Origin: Saccoglossus kowalevskii
Lineage: Eukaryota; Hemichordata; Enteropneusta; Harrimaniidae
Assembly (NCBI RefSeq): GCF_000003605.2
Contig: NW_003136231.1
Location: 1-23,651, forward strand
Direction: 5' to 3'
DNA length: 23,651 bases
Part shown: positions 1 through 11,263 of the stretch, piece by piece
Position numbering within the stretch: position 1 is the first letter of the stretch
Layout of the letters: each line of letters starts with the position of its first letter
The notes under the pieces: model-generated
Databases searched by the model: none
What the model was told of the DNA's origin: nothing
The model's input: the letters and a program-made list of their open reading frames with translations, nothing else
Made by a program: the position numbers and the translations under genes

Positions 1-503
1 ACACTACCAATAACATCTTCACAAGCACTGTGTTAGATAGCATGTCTGTATGGCACTGCCAATAACATCTTCACAACCACTGTGTCAGATAGCATGTCTG
101 TATGGCACTACCAATAACATCTTCACAACAACTGTGTCAGATAGCATGTCTATATGACACTACCAATAACATCTTCACAACCACTGTGTCATATAGCATG
201 TCTCCATGACACTACCAATAACATCTTCACAACAACTGTGTCAGATAGCATGTCTCCATGACACTACAATAACATCTTCACAACAACTGTGCCAGATAGC
301 ATGTCTCTATGGCACTACCAATAACATCTTCACAACCACTGTGTCAGGTAGCATGTCTCTATGGCACTACCAATAACATTTTCACAACCACTGTATCAGA
401 TAGCATGTCTCTATGACACTACCAATAACATCTTCACAACCACTGTGTCAGATAGCATGTCTCTATGACCCTACCAATAACATCTTCACAACCACTGTGT
501 CAG
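1..503. repeat. Block F, copy 1 (matches 15326-15828)
   Basis: About ten units align base for base with 15326-15828 at a constant offset of 15325. I saw two differences: base 192 (T here, G there) and base 395 (A here, G there). Tags include G at unit position 51 with GGCAC, a 51-bp unit near 261-272 where ACTACCAATAAC has lost one C, and a GTGCCAG variant near 290. The match ends at base 504. No gene is present. Confidence 0.92.
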
Positions 504-620
504 TTAGCATATCTATATGACACTACCAATAACATCTTCACAACGACTGTGTCAGGTAGCATGTCTCTATGACAGTACCAATAACATCTTCACAACCACT
601 GTCAGGTAGCATGTCTCTAC
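504..620. repeat. Satellite units linking blocks F and G
   Basis: These are ordinary units, with a CAGTTAGCATATC variant near 501-513 and a 2-bp deletion (one GT of CTGTGTC) at about 600/601. From about 514 it resembles 11613-11721 at offset 11099, which becomes 11101 after the deletion, so it belongs upstream of block G. Confidence 0.8.
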
Positions 621-1169
621 GACACTACCATTAACATCTTCACAGCAACTGTGTCTGATAGCATGTCTCTATGATACTACCAATAACATCTTTACAACAA
701 CTGTGTCAGGTAGCATGTCTCTATGGCACTACCAATAACACCTTCACAACCACTGTGTCAGGTAGCATGTCTCTATGACACTACCAATAATGTCTTTATA
801 ACAACTGTGTCAGATATTATGTCTATATAACACTTCCGATAACATCTTCACAACCACTGTGTCAGTCTCTATGGCACTACCAATAATATCTTCACAACAA
901 CAGTGTCAGATAGCATGTCTCTATGGCACTACCAATAACATCATCGCAACCACTGTGTCAGGTAGCATGTCTCTATGACTCTACCAATAACATCTTCACA
1001 ACCACTGTGTCTGATAGCATGTCTTCGTGACACTACCAATAACATCTTCACAACCACTGTGTCAGGTAGCATGTCTATATGACACTACCGATAACATCTT
1101 CGCCACAACTGTGTCAGATATTATGTCTATATAACACTTCCGATAACATCTTCACAACCACTGTGTCAG
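621..1169. repeat. Block G, copy 1 (matches 14149-14697)
   Basis: This 549-bp stretch aligns with 14149-14697 at offset 13528. I saw two differences, at 772 (T/C) and 806 (T/G). It carries strong tags: a 44-bp unit at about 861 lacking the 8 bp between CAG and TCTCTATG, an ATCATCGCAACC unit near 930, a TCTTCGTGAC unit near 1022, and two CAGATATTATG units at about 813 and 1115 with TATATAA and ACTTCCG. The combination shows common descent of the copies. Confidence 0.92.
824..838 (+). other. TATATAA + ACTTCCG variant unit (1 of 11)
   Basis: TATATAA is followed after one base by ACTTCCG, the reverse complement of CGGAAGT (ETS-type core). Eleven such units start at 824, 1128, 8398, 10937, 11041, 11925, 12231, 13832, 13936, 14352 and 14656. 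All have the CAGATATTATG form upstream, so they are one lineage. Resemblance to promoter motifs is by sequence only; no gene lies nearby. Confidence 0.6.
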
Positions 1170-1884
1170 GTAGCATGTCTCTATGACAGTACCAATAACA
1201 TCTTCACAACCACTGTGTCAGGTAGCATGTCTCTATGACACTACCAATAACATTTTTACAACCACTGTGTCAGATAGCATGTCTATATGACACTATCAAT
1301 AACATCTTCACAACCACTGTGTCAGGTAGCATGTCTATATGACACTACCAATAACATCTTCACAACCACTGTGTCAGGTAGCATGTCTCTATGACAGTAC
1401 CAATAACATCTTCACAACCACTGTGTCAGGTAGCATGTCTCTACGACACTACCATTAACATCTTCACAGGAACTGTGTCTGATAGCATGTCTCTATGATA
1501 CTACCAATAACATCTTTACAACAACTGTGTCAGGTAGCATGTCTCTATGGCACTACCAATAACACCTTCATAACCACTGTGTCAGGAAGCATGTCTCTAT
1601 GACACTACCAATAACATCTGCACAGCCAGTGTCAGGTAGCATGTCTGTATGACACTACCAATAACATCTTCACAACCACTGTGTCAGGTAGCATGTCTCT
1701 ATGACACTACCAATAACATCTTCGCAGCAACTGTGTCTGATAGCATGTCTCAACGATACTACCAATAACATCTTCACAACAACTGTGTCAGGTAGCATGT
1801 CTCTATGACACTACCAATAACTTCTTCGCAGCAACTGTGTCTGATAGCATGTCTCTACGATACTACCAATAACATCTTCACAAC
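1143..1884. repeat. Block A, copy 1 (matches 2648-3389)
   Basis: This 742-bp stretch aligns with 2648-3389 at offset 1505, with one difference seen, at 1652 (A here, C at 3157). Tags in order are ACAGTACC units, CATTTTTACAACC, CTACGACACTACCATTAAC, GATACTACC, ACACCTTCATAACC, GGAAGCATG, a 50-bp unit with ATCTGCACAGCCAGTG at 1616-1631, and TTCGCAGCAACTGTGTCTG units. The same series recurs at 5142-5883, 6076-6672 and inside 20305-21117. Confidence 0.93.
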
Positions 1885-2308
1885 CACTGTGTCAGATAGC
1901 ATGTCTCTATGACACTACCAATAACATCTTCACAACCACTGTGTTAGATAGCATGTCTCTATGACACTACCAATAACATTTTCACAAGCACTGTGTTAGA
2001 TAGCATGTCTCTATGACACTACCAATAACATTTTCACAACCACTGTGTCAGATAGCATGTCTCTATGACACTACCAATAACATCTTCACAACAACTGTGT
2101 CAGATAGCACGTCTGTATGTCACTACCAATAACATCTTGACAACCACTGTGTCAGATAGCATGTCTCTATGGCACTACAATAACATCTTCACAACAACTG
2201 TGTCATGTAGCATGTCTCTATGACACTATCGCTAATATATTCAGAACAAATGTGTCAGATAGAATGTCTCTATGACAGTACTAATAACATATTTACAACC
2301 ACTGTGTC
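1885..2308. repeat. Satellite stretch with a distant partner at 22589-22782
   Basis: About eight ordinary units. From about 2107 to 2300 an odd series appears: ATGTCACTACC, CTTGACAACC, a 51-bp GGCACTACAATAAC unit, GTCATGTAGC, a GCTAATATATTCAGAACAAAT unit (the 3' part at 2243) and AGAATG. It lines up with 22589-22782 at offset 20482. Differences include GCTAATATAT here against AGATAATATAT there. No gene seen. Confidence 0.82.
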
Positions 2309-3389
2309 AGATAGCATGTCTCTATGACACTACCAATAACATCTTCACAACAACTGTGTCAGATAGTATGTCTCTATGACACAACCAATAACATCTTCAC
2401 AACAACTGTGTCAGATAGTATGTCTCTATGACACTACCAATAACATCTTCACAACCACTGTGTCAGATAGCATGTCTCTATGACACTACCAATAACATCT
2501 TCACAACCACTGTGTGAGGTAGCATGTCTATATGACACTATCAATAACATCTTCACAACCACTGTGTCAGGTAGCATGTCTATTTGACACTATCAATAAC
2601 ATCTTCACAACCACTGTGTCAGGTAGCATGTCTATATGACATTACCAATAACATCTTCACAACCACTGTGTCAGGTAGCATGTCTCTATGACAGTACCAA
2701 TAACATCTTCACAACCACTGTGTCAGGTAGCATGTCTCTATGACACTACCAATAACATTTTTACAACCACTGTGTCAGATAGCATGTCTATATGACACTA
2801 TCAATAACATCTTCACAACCACTGTGTCAGGTAGCATGTCTATATGACACTACCAATAACATCTTCACAACCACTGTGTCAGGTAGCATGTCTCTATGAC
2901 AGTACCAATAACATCTTCACAACCACTGTGTCAGGTAGCATGTCTCTACGACACTACCATTAACATCTTCACAGGAACTGTGTCTGATAGCATGTCTCTA
3001 TGATACTACCAATAACATCTTTACAACAACTGTGTCAGGTAGCATGTCTCTATGGCACTACCAATAACACCTTCATAACCACTGTGTCAGGAAGCATGTC
3101 TCTATGACACTACCAATAACATCTGCACAGCCAGTGTCAGGTAGCATGTCTGTATGCCACTACCAATAACATCTTCACAACCACTGTGTCAGGTAGCATG
3201 TCTCTATGACACTACCAATAACATCTTCGCAGCAACTGTGTCTGATAGCATGTCTCAACGATACTACCAATAACATCTTCACAACAACTGTGTCAGGTAG
3301 CATGTCTCTATGACACTACCAATAACTTCTTCGCAGCAACTGTGTCTGATAGCATGTCTCTACGATACTACCAATAACATCTTCACAAC
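2309..3389. repeat. Block A, copy 2, extended (matches 4803-5883)
   Basis: This 1081-bp stretch aligns with 4803-5883 at offset 2494. I saw about seven substitutions: near 2383, 2461, 2642, 2969, 3157, 3255 and 3328. It contains the full block A tag series, including the 50-bp ATCTGCACAGCCAGTG unit with ACATCTG starting at 3119. Its 3' half is also part of block D (2992-3804). Confidence 0.9.
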
Positions 3390-3804
3390 AACTGTGTCAG
3401 ATAGCATGTCCCCATGACACTACCAATAACATCTTCACAAGCACTGCGTTAGATAGCATGTCTCTATGACACTACCAATAACATTTTCACAACAACTGTG
3501 TCAGATAGTATGTCTCTACGACACTACCAATAACATCTTCACAACAACTGGGTTAGATAGCATGTCTCTATGACACTGCCATTAACATCTTCACAACAAC
3601 TGTGTCAGATAGCATGTCCCCATGACACTACCAATAACATCTTCACAACCACTGTGTCAGATAGCATGTCTCCATGACACTACCAATAACATCTTCACAA
3701 CCACTGTGTCAGATAGCATGTCTCTATGACACTACCAATAACATCTTCACAACAACTGTGTCAGATAGCATGTCTCCATGACACTACCAATAACATCTTC
3801 ACAA
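2992..3804. repeat. Block D, copy 1 (matches 20305-21117)
   Basis: This 813-bp stretch aligns with 20305-21117 at offset 17313. I saw one difference, at 3551 (G here, T at 20864). It covers the 3' half of block A plus units with CCCCATGAC, AAGCACTGCGTTAG and CTGCCATTAAC. This is among the longest near-identical matches and its two copies are 17 kb apart. Confidence 0.93.
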
Positions 3805-4273
3805 CAACTGTGTCTGATAGTATGTCTCTATGACACTACCAATAACATCTTCACAACCACTGTGTCAGATAGCATGTCCCCATGACACTACCAATAACAT
3901 CTTCACAACCACTGTGTCAGATAGCATGTCTCCATGACACTACCAATAACATCTTCACAACCACTGTGTCAGATAGCATGTCTCTATGACACTACCAATA
4001 ACGTCTTCACAACAACTGTGTCAGATAGCATGTCTCCATGACACTACCAATAACATCTTCACAAGCACTGTGTCAGATAGCATGTCTCTATGACACTACC
4101 AATAACATCTTCACAACAACTGTGTCAGATAGTATGTCTCTATGACACTACCAATAACATCTTCACAACAACTGTGTCAGATAGCATGTCTCCATGACAC
4201 TACCAATAACATCTTCACAAGCACTGTGTTAGATAGTATGTCTCTATGACACTACCAATAACATCTTCACAAG
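3805..4273. repeat. Homogenised satellite, C52 and T44 subtypes
   Basis: Nine near-identical units alternate between the TCTCCATG subtype (C at unit position 52), the GATAGTATG subtype (T at 44) and the consensus. Neighbouring units differ at only a few positions, suggesting recent local expansion. Nothing but satellite is present. Confidence 0.9.
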
Positions 4274-4874
4274 CACTGTGTCAGATAGCATGTCTCTATG
4301 ACACTACCAATAACATCTTCACAACAACTGTGTCAGATAGCATGTCTCCATGACACTACCAATAACATCTTCACAAGCACTGTGTCAGATAGCATGTCTC
4401 TATGACACTACCAATAACATCTTCACAACAACTGTGTCAGATAGTATGTCTCTATGACACTACCAATAACATCTTCACAACAACTGTGTCAGATAGTATG
4501 TCTCCATGACACTACCAATAACATCTTCACAAGCACTGTGTCAGGTAGCATGTCTCCATGACACTACCAATAACATCTTCACAACAACTGTGTCAGATAG
4601 TATGTCTCTATGACACTACCAATAACATCTTCACAACAACTGTGTCAGATAGTATGTCTCTATGACACTACCAATAACATCTTCACAACCACTGCGTCAG
4701 ATAGCATGTCTCTATGACACTACCATTAACATCTTCACAACAACTGTGTCAGATAGCATGTCTCCATGACACTACCAATAACATCTTCACAAGCACTGCG
4801 TTAGATAGCATGTCTCTATGACACTACCAATAACATCTTCACAACAACTGTGTCAGATAGTATGTCTCTATGAC
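4274..4874. repeat. Block E, copy 1 (matches 21015-21615)
   Basis: This 601-bp stretch aligns with 21015-21615 at offset 16741 with no difference seen. Parts recur again at 19681-20043 (from 4498-4860) and 20044-20314 (from 4341-4611). Tags are AAGCACTGTGTCAGG next to TCTCCATG at about 4531, CATTAAC near 4725 and AAGCACTGCGTTAG at 4791. Confidence 0.93.
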
Positions 4875-5393
4875 ACTACCAATAACATCTTCACAACAAC
4901 TGTGTCAGATAGTATGTCTCTATGACACTACCAATAACATCTTCACAACCACTGCGTCAGATAGCATGTCTCTATGACACTACCAATAACATCTTCACAA
5001 CCACTGTGTGAGGTAGCATGTCTATATGACACTATCAATAACATCTTCACAACCACTGTGTCAGGTAGCATGTCTATTTGACACTATCAATAACATCTTC
5101 ACAACCACTGTGTCAGGTAGCATGTCTATATGACACTACCAATAACATCTTCACAACCACTGTGTCAGGTAGCATGTCTCTATGACAGTACCAATAACAT
5201 CTTCACAACCACTGTGTCAGGTAGCATGTCTCTATGACACTACCAATAACATTTTTACAACCACTGTGTCAGATAGCATGTCTATATGACACTATCAATA
5301 ACATCTTCACAACCACTGTGTCAGGTAGCATGTCTATATGACACTACCAATAACATCTTCACAACCACTGTGTCAGGTAGCATGTCTCTATGA
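4766..5393. repeat. Block B, copy 1 (identical to 16934-17561)
   Basis: This 628-bp stretch aligns with 16934-17561 at offset 12168, exactly 234 x 52, with no difference seen. Tags are AAGCACTGCGTTAG, two GATAGTATG units, ACTGCGTCAG, CTGTGTGAGG at about 5005, TCTATTTGAC and CATTTTTACAACC. It overlaps block A copy 3. Confidence 0.93.
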
Positions 5394-5883
5394 CAGTACC
5401 AATAACATCTTCACAACCACTGTGTCAGGTAGCATGTCTCTACGACACTACCATTAACATCTTCACAGCAACTGTGTCTGATAGCATGTCTCTATGATAC
5501 TACCAATAACATCTTTACAACAACTGTGTCAGGTAGCATGTCTCTATGGCACTACCAATAACACCTTCATAACCACTGTGTCAGGAAGCATGTCTCTATG
5601 ACACTACCAATAACATCTGCACAGCCAGTGTCAGGTAGCATGTCTGTATGACACTACCAATAACATCTTCACAACCACTGTGTCAGGTAGCATGTCTCTA
5701 TGACACTACCAATAACATCTTCGCAGCAACTGTGTCTGATAGCATGTCTCTACGATACTACCAATAACATCTTCACAACAACTGTGTCAGGTAGCATGTC
5801 TCTATGACACTACCAATAACATCTTCGCAGCAACTGTGTCTGATAGCATGTCTCTACGATACTACCAATAACATCTTCACAAC
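5142..5883. repeat. Block A, copy 3
   Basis: This copy aligns with 2648-3389 (offset 2494) and 1143-1884 (offset 3999). It carries the same tag series, with the 50-bp ATCTGCACAGCCAGTG unit starting at 5613. It has CAGCAACTG where copies 1 and 2 have CAGGAACTG, so it differs as a lineage. Part of it (to about 5570) also resembles 11270-11849 at offset 6278. Confidence 0.9.
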
Positions 5884-6075
5884 CACTGTGTCAGATAGCA
5901 TGTCTCTATGACACTACCAATAACATCTTCACAACCACTGTGTGAGGTAGCATGTCTATATGACACTATCAATAACATCTTCACAACCACTGTGTCAGGT
6001 AGCATGTCTATTTGACACTATCAATAACATCTTCACAACCACTGTGTCAGGTAGCATGTCTATATGACACTACCA

Positions 6076-6672
6076 ATAACATCTTCACAACCACTGTGTC
6101 AGGTAGCATGTCTCTATGACAGTACCAATAACATCTTCACAACCACTGTGTCAGGTAGCATGTCTCTATGACACTACCAATAACATTTTTACAACCACTG
6201 TGTCAGATAGCATGTCTATATGACACTACCAATAACATCTTCACAACCACTGTGTCAGGAAGCATGTCCCTATGACAGTACCAATAACATCTTCACAACC
6301 ACTGTGTCAGGTAGCATGTCTCTACGACACTACCATTAACATCTTCACAGCAACTGTGTCTGATAGCATGTCTCTATGATACTACCAATAACATCTTCAC
6401 AACAACTGTGTCAGGTAGCATGTCTCTATGGCACTACCAATAACACCTTCATAACCACTGTGTCAGGAAGCATGTCTCTATGACACTACCAATAACATCT
6501 GCACAGCCAGTGTCAGGTAGCATGTCTGTATGACACTACCAATAACATCTTCACAACCACTGTGTCAGGTAGCATGTCTCTATGACACTACCAATAACAT
6601 CTTCGCAGCAACTGTGTCTGATAGCATGTCTCTACGATACTACCAATAACATCTTCACAACAACTGTGTCAG
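6076..6672. repeat. Block A, copy 4, one unit shorter
   Basis: Upstream of about 6200 it aligns with copy 3 at offset 934; downstream the offset is 882. The difference is exactly 52 bp, so one unit was lost. The junction is visible near 6210-6260: a unit that in copy 3 reads GACACTATC and the following one that reads GACACTACC are merged into one. The 50-bp tag unit starts at 6495. Confidence 0.88.
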
Positions 6673-6784
6673 ATAGCATGTCTCTATGGCACTACCAATA
6701 ACACCTTCATAATCACAGTGTCAGGTAGCATGTCTCCATGACACTACCAATAACATCTTCACAATCACTGTGTCAGGTAGCATA
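6673..6784. repeat. Short satellite junction between blocks A and C
   Basis: Two units with variants not seen nearby: CATAATCACAGTG near 6708-6720, ACAATCACTG near 6761 and GCATATCTC near 6780. They separate block A copy 4 from block C copy 1. Confidence 0.75.
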
Positions 6785-7900
6785 TCTCTATGATACTACC
6801 AATAACATCTTCACAAGAACTGTGTCAGATAGCATGTCTGTATGGCACTACCAGTAACATCTTCACAACCACTGTGTCAGGTAGCATGTCTCTATGACAC
6901 TGCCAATAACATCTTGACAACCACTGTGTCAGATAGCATGTCTCTATGACACCACCAATAACATCTTGACAACAACTGTGTCAGGTAGCATGTCTCTATG
7001 ACACTATCGATAATATCTTCAGAACAAATGTGTCAGATAGAATGTCTCTATGACAGTACTAATAACATATTTACAACCACTGTGTCAGATAGCATGTCTC
7101 TATGACAGTACTAATAACATATTTACAACCACTGTGTCAGGTAGCATGTCTCTATGACACTACCAATAACATTTTCACAAGCACTGTGTTAGATAGCATG
7201 TCTCTATGACACTACCAATAACATCTTCACAACAACTGTGTCAGATAGCATGTCTCCATGACACTACCAATAACATCTTCACAACAACTGTGTCAGACAG
7301 CATGTCTCTATGACACTACCAATAACACCTTGACAACCACTGTGTCAGATAGCATGTCTCTATGACAGTGCCAATAACACCTTGACAACCACTGTGTCAT
7401 ATAGCATGTCTCTATGACACTACCAATAACATCTTCACAACCACTGTGTCAGATAGCATGTCTTTATGACACTACCAATAACATCTTCACAACAACTGTG
7501 TCAGATAGTATGTCTCTATGACACTACCAATAACACCTTGACAACCACTGTGTCAGATAGCATGTCTCTATGACACTACCAATAACATCTTGACAACCAC
7601 TGCGTCAGATAGCATGTCTTTATGACACTACCAATAACATCTTCACAACAACTGTGGCAGATAGTATGTCTCTATGACACTACCAATACCATCTTGACAA
7701 CCACTGTGTTAGATATCATGTCTCTATGACACTACCAATAACATATTTACAACCACTGTGTCAGGTAGCATGTCTCTATAATACTACCATTAACATCTTT
7801 ACAACCACTGTGTCAGATAGCATGTCTCTATGACACTACCAATAACATCTTTACAACCACTGTGTCAGATAGCATGTCTCTATGACACTACCAATAACAT
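6785..7900. repeat. Block C, copy 1 (identical to 17553-18668)
   Basis: This 1116-bp stretch aligns with 17553-18668 at offset 10768; I compared it throughout and saw no difference. Tags are CACAAGAACTG, CCAGTAACATC, CACCACCAATAAC, CGATAATATCTTCAG followed by AACAAATG at 7021, GACAGTGCC at 7364, GTCATATAGC, CTGTGGCAG, CCAATACCATCTTGAC at 7684 and GATATCATG. A 568-bp part also occurs at 16385-16952, and the 3' end recurs at 22934-23651. Confidence 0.94.
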
Positions 7901-8280
7901 CTTGACAACCACTGTGTCAGATAGCATGTCTCTATGACACTACCAATAACATCTTGACAACCACTGCGTCAGATAGCATGTCTCTATGACACTACCAATA
8001 ACATCTTCACAAACACTGTGTCAGATAGCATGTCTCTATGACACTACCAATAACATCTTCACAACAACTGTGTTAGATAGCATGTCTCTATGACACTACC
8101 AATAACATCTTCACAACAACTGTGTCAGATAGCATGTCTGTATGTCACTACCAATAACATCTTCACAACCACTGTGTCAGATAGTATGTCTCTATGACAC
8201 TACCAATAACATCTTCACAACAACTGTGTTAGATAGCATGTCTCTATGACACTACCAATAACATCTTCACAACAACTGTG
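7901..8280. repeat. Homogenised satellite stretch
   Basis: About seven near-consensus units, with CTTGACAACC (G at unit position 23) at first and ACAACAACTG units after. One TCTGTATGTCAC unit lies near 8138. No non-satellite sequence. Confidence 0.88.
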
Positions 8281-8620
8281 TCATGTAGCGTGTCTTTATG
8301 ACACTACCAATAACATTTTCACAACAACCCGGTCAGATAGCGTGTCTCTATGACACTACCAATAACATTTTATAACAACAGTGTCAGATATTATGTCTAT
8401 ATAACACTTCCGATAACATCTTTACAACCACTGTGTCAGATAGCATGTCTCTATGACACTACCAATACCATTTTTACAACCACTGTGTCAGGTAGCATGT
8501 CTTTATGACACTACCAATAACATCTTCACAACCACTGTGTCAGATAGCATGTCTCTATGACCCTACCAATAACATCATCACAACCACTGTGTCAGGTAGC
8601 ATGTCTCTATGACACTACCA
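8281..8620. repeat. Block J, copy 1: divergent AT-rich units opening the 2.5-2.9 kb super-repeat
   Basis: The tag series runs TCATGTAGCGTGTC at 8281, ACAACCCGGTCAG at about 8324, CATTTTATAACAAC, CAGATATTATG followed by TATATAA and ACTTCCG (8398-8412), CCAATACCATTTTTAC, and GACCCTACC near 8560. The same series occurs at 10819-11263 and 13715-14158, where the TATATAA unit is present twice. Confidence 0.88.
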
Positions 8621-9029
8621 ATAACATCTTCACAACCACTGTGTGAGGTAGCATGTCTATATGACACTATCAATAACATCTTCACAACCACTGTGTCAGG
8701 TAGCATGTCTATATGACACTACCAATAACATCTTCACAACCACTGAGTCAGGTAGCATGTCTCTATGACAGTACCAATAACATCTTCACAACCACTGTGT
8801 CAGGTAGCATGTCTCTATGACACTACCAATAACATCTTCACAACCTCTGTGTCAGGTAGCATGTCTCTATGACAGTACCAATAACATCTTCACAACCACT
8901 GTGTCAGGTAGCATGTCTCTACGACACTACCATTTAACATCTTCACAGCAACTGTGTCAGATAGCATGTCTTTATGACACTACCAATAACATCTTCACAA
9001 CAACTGTGTCAGATAGTATGTCTCTATGA
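8621..9029. repeat. Block A-like segment, partial
   Basis: Units with CTGTGTGAGG, TCTATATGACACTATC, GACAGTACC and CTACGACAC recall the 5' part of block A and the segment at 11264-11721. A 1-bp T insertion gives CATTTAACATC at 8931-8941. A 70-codon open frame from 8817 results only from the TGA-to-CGA change plus that insertion; it is a by-product of the repeat. Confidence 0.82.
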
Positions 9030-9410
9030 CACTACCAATAACATCATCGCAACGACTGTGTCAGGTAGCATGTCTCTATGACTCTACCAATAACATCTTC
9101 ACAACCACTGTGTCAGGTAGCATGTCTCTATGACACTACAATAACATCTTCACAACAACTGTGTCAGATAGCATGTCTCTATGACACTACCAATAACATC
9201 TTCACAACAACTGTGTCAGATAGCATGTCTCTATGACAGTACTAATAACATATTTACAACCACTGTGTCAGATAGCATGTCTCTATGACAGTACCAATAA
9301 CATATTTACAACCACTGCGTCAGGTAGCATGTCAATATGACACTATCAATAACATCTTCACAACCACTGTGTCAGGTAGCATATCTCTATGACACTACCA
9401 ATAACATCTT
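9030..9410. repeat. Block K, copy 1 (matches 12334-12714)
   Basis: This 381-bp stretch aligns with 12334-12714 at offset 3304, with two differences seen (9054 and 9244). Tags are ATCATCGCAAC at about 9042, GACTCTACC, a 51-bp CACTACAATAAC unit, ATATTTACAACC units and GTCAATATGAC at 9331. Confidence 0.88.
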
Positions 9411-10048
9411 TACAACTGTGTCAGTTAGTATGTCTCTATGACACTACCAATAACATCTTCACAACAACTGTGTCAGATAGCATGTGTCTATGGCACTACA
9501 ATAACATCTTCCCAACAACTGTGTCAGATAGCATGTCTCTATGACACTACCAATAACATCTTCACAACAACTGTGTCAGGTAGCATGTCTTTATGACACT
9601 ACCAATAACATCTTTACAACAACTGTGTCAGATAAGCATGTCTCTATGACAGTACTAATAACATATTTACAACCACTGTGTCAGATAGCATGTCTCTATG
9701 ACAGTACCAATAACATATTTACAACCACTGCGTCAGGTAGCATGTCAATATGACACTATCAATAACATCTTCACAACCACTGTGTCAGGTAGCATATCTC
9801 TATGACACTACCAATAACATCTTTACAACTGTGTCAGATAGTATGTCTCGATGACACTACCAATAACATCTTCACAACAACTGTGTCAGATAGCATGTGT
9901 CTATGGCCCTACAATAACATCTTCCCAACAACTGTGTCAGATAGCATGTCTCTATGACACTACCAATAACATCTTCACAACAACTGTGTCAGGTAGCATG
10001 TCTTTTTGACACTACCAATAACATCTTCACAACAACTGTGTCAGATAG
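9223..10048. repeat. 413-bp tandem duplication (eight-unit higher-order repeat)
   Basis: Tags recur 413 bp apart: GTCAATATG at 9331 and 9744, CTTCCCAACAAC with CCC at 9511 and 9924, and the 49-bp ATCTTTACAACTGTG unit near 9405 and 9818. 413 is 8 x 52 minus 3, the 3-bp deficit being the 49-bp unit less a net one-base adjustment from other indels. Copies abut at about 9636. The second copy changes GGCACTAC to GGCCCTAC. A 1-bp insertion gives GATAAGCATG at 9631-9640. Confidence 0.87.
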
Positions 10049-10336
10049 CATGTCTCTATGACAGTACTAATAACATATTTACAACCACTGTGTCAGGTAG
10101 CATGTCTCTATGACACTACCCATAACATCTTTACAACCACTGTGTCAGATAGCATGTCTCTATGACACTACCAATAACATCTTTACAACCACTGTGTCAG
10201 ATAGCATGTCTCTATGACAGTACTAATAACATATTTACAACCACTGTGTCAGGTAGCATGTCTCTATGACACTACCCATAACATCTTTACAACCACTGTG
10301 TCAGATAGCATGTCTCTATGACACTACCAATAACAT
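9852..10336. repeat. Block H, copy 1 (matches 12694-13178)
   Basis: This 485-bp stretch aligns with 12694-13178 at offset 2842, with about three differences: GGCCCTAC against GGCACTAC, TCTTTTTGAC against TCTTTATGAC, and GCATGTC against GCATTTC. It includes a local three-unit duplication: ACAGTACTAATAAC recurs at 10061 and 10217, exactly 156 bp apart, each followed by a CTACCCATAAC unit. Confidence 0.88.
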
Positions 10337-10818
10337 TTTCACAAGCACTGCGTTAGATAGCATGTCTCTATGACACTACCAATAACATCTTCACAACAAC
10401 TGTGTCAGATAGTATGTCTCTATGACACTACCAATAACATCTTCACAACAACTGTGTCAGATAGTATGTCTCTATGACACTACCAATAACATCTTCACAA
10501 CCACTGTGTCAGATAGCATGTCTCTATGACACTACCAATAACATCTTCACAACAACTGTGTTAGATAGCATGTCTCTATGACACTACCAATAGCATCTTC
10601 ACAACAACTGTGTCAGATAGTATGTCTCTATGACACTACCAATAACATCTTCACAACAACTGTGTCAGATAGTATGTCTCTATGACACTACCAATAACAT
10701 CTTCACAACAACTGTGTTAGATAGCATGTCTCTATGACACTACCAATAGCATCTTCACAACAACTGTGTCAGATAGCATGTCTATGACACTACCAATAAC
10801 ATCTTCACAACAACTGTG
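10337..10818. repeat. Homogenised satellite, A29 and T44 subtypes
   Basis: Nine nearly identical units, mainly ACAACAACTG with GATAGTATG, plus CAATAGCATC twice (near 10589 and 10745). A 2-bp deletion near 10779-10783 turns GCATGTCTCTATG into GCATGTCTATG. A counterpart lies at 13179-13714 in the next super-repeat. Confidence 0.87.
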
Positions 10819-11263
10819 TCATGTAGCGTGTCTTTATGACACTACCAATAACATTTTCACAACAACCCGGTCAGATAGCATGTCTCTATGACACTACCAA
10901 TAACATTTTTATAACAATGGTGTCAGATATTATGTCTATATAACACTTCCGATAACATCTTTACAACCACTGTGTCAGATAGCATGTCTCTATGACACTA
11001 CCAATAACATTTTTATAACAACGGTGTGAGATATTATGTCTATATAACACTTCCGATAACATCTTTACAACCACTGTGTCAGATAGCATGTCTCTATGAC
11101 ACTACCAATACCATTTTTACAACCACTGTGTCAGGTAACATGTCTTTATGACACTACCAATAACATCTTCACAACCACTGTGTCAGATAGCATGTCTCTA
11201 TGACCCTACCAATAACATCTTTACAACCACTGTGTCAGGTAGCATGTCTCTATGACACTACCA
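10819..11263. repeat. Block J, copy 2
   Basis: Same tag series as 8281-8620, starting TCATGTAGCGTG and ACCCGG at 10865, but with the AT-rich TATATAA/ACTTCCG unit twice (10937-10951 and 11041-11055). The second is preceded by GGTGTGAG. Relative to copy 1 it has gained two units. Confidence 0.88.

Noticed and set aside
824-838. A true promoter at the TATATAA units
   Set aside because: Not annotated as a promoter, because no transcribed gene lies nearby and a 7-base TATA-like string in 40% G+C DNA can occur by chance. Kept only as an observation.
8324-8336. CENP-B box candidate at the CCCGG-bearing units (also near 10862 and 13758)
   Set aside because: The 17-bp box needs the TTCG and CGGG half-motifs at fixed spacing on one strand. 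Only an isolated CCCGG is present.
8817-9029. 70-codon open reading frame on the + strand
   Set aside because: It is the normal 35-codon satellite frame lengthened by a TGA-to-CGA change and a 1-bp T insertion near 8931-8941. No start context, domain or neighbour supports a gene.
9541-9753. 70-codon open reading frame on the + strand
   Set aside because: It is an artefact of the 1-bp insertion in GATAAGCATG (9631-9640), which shifts between satellite phases and skips a stop.
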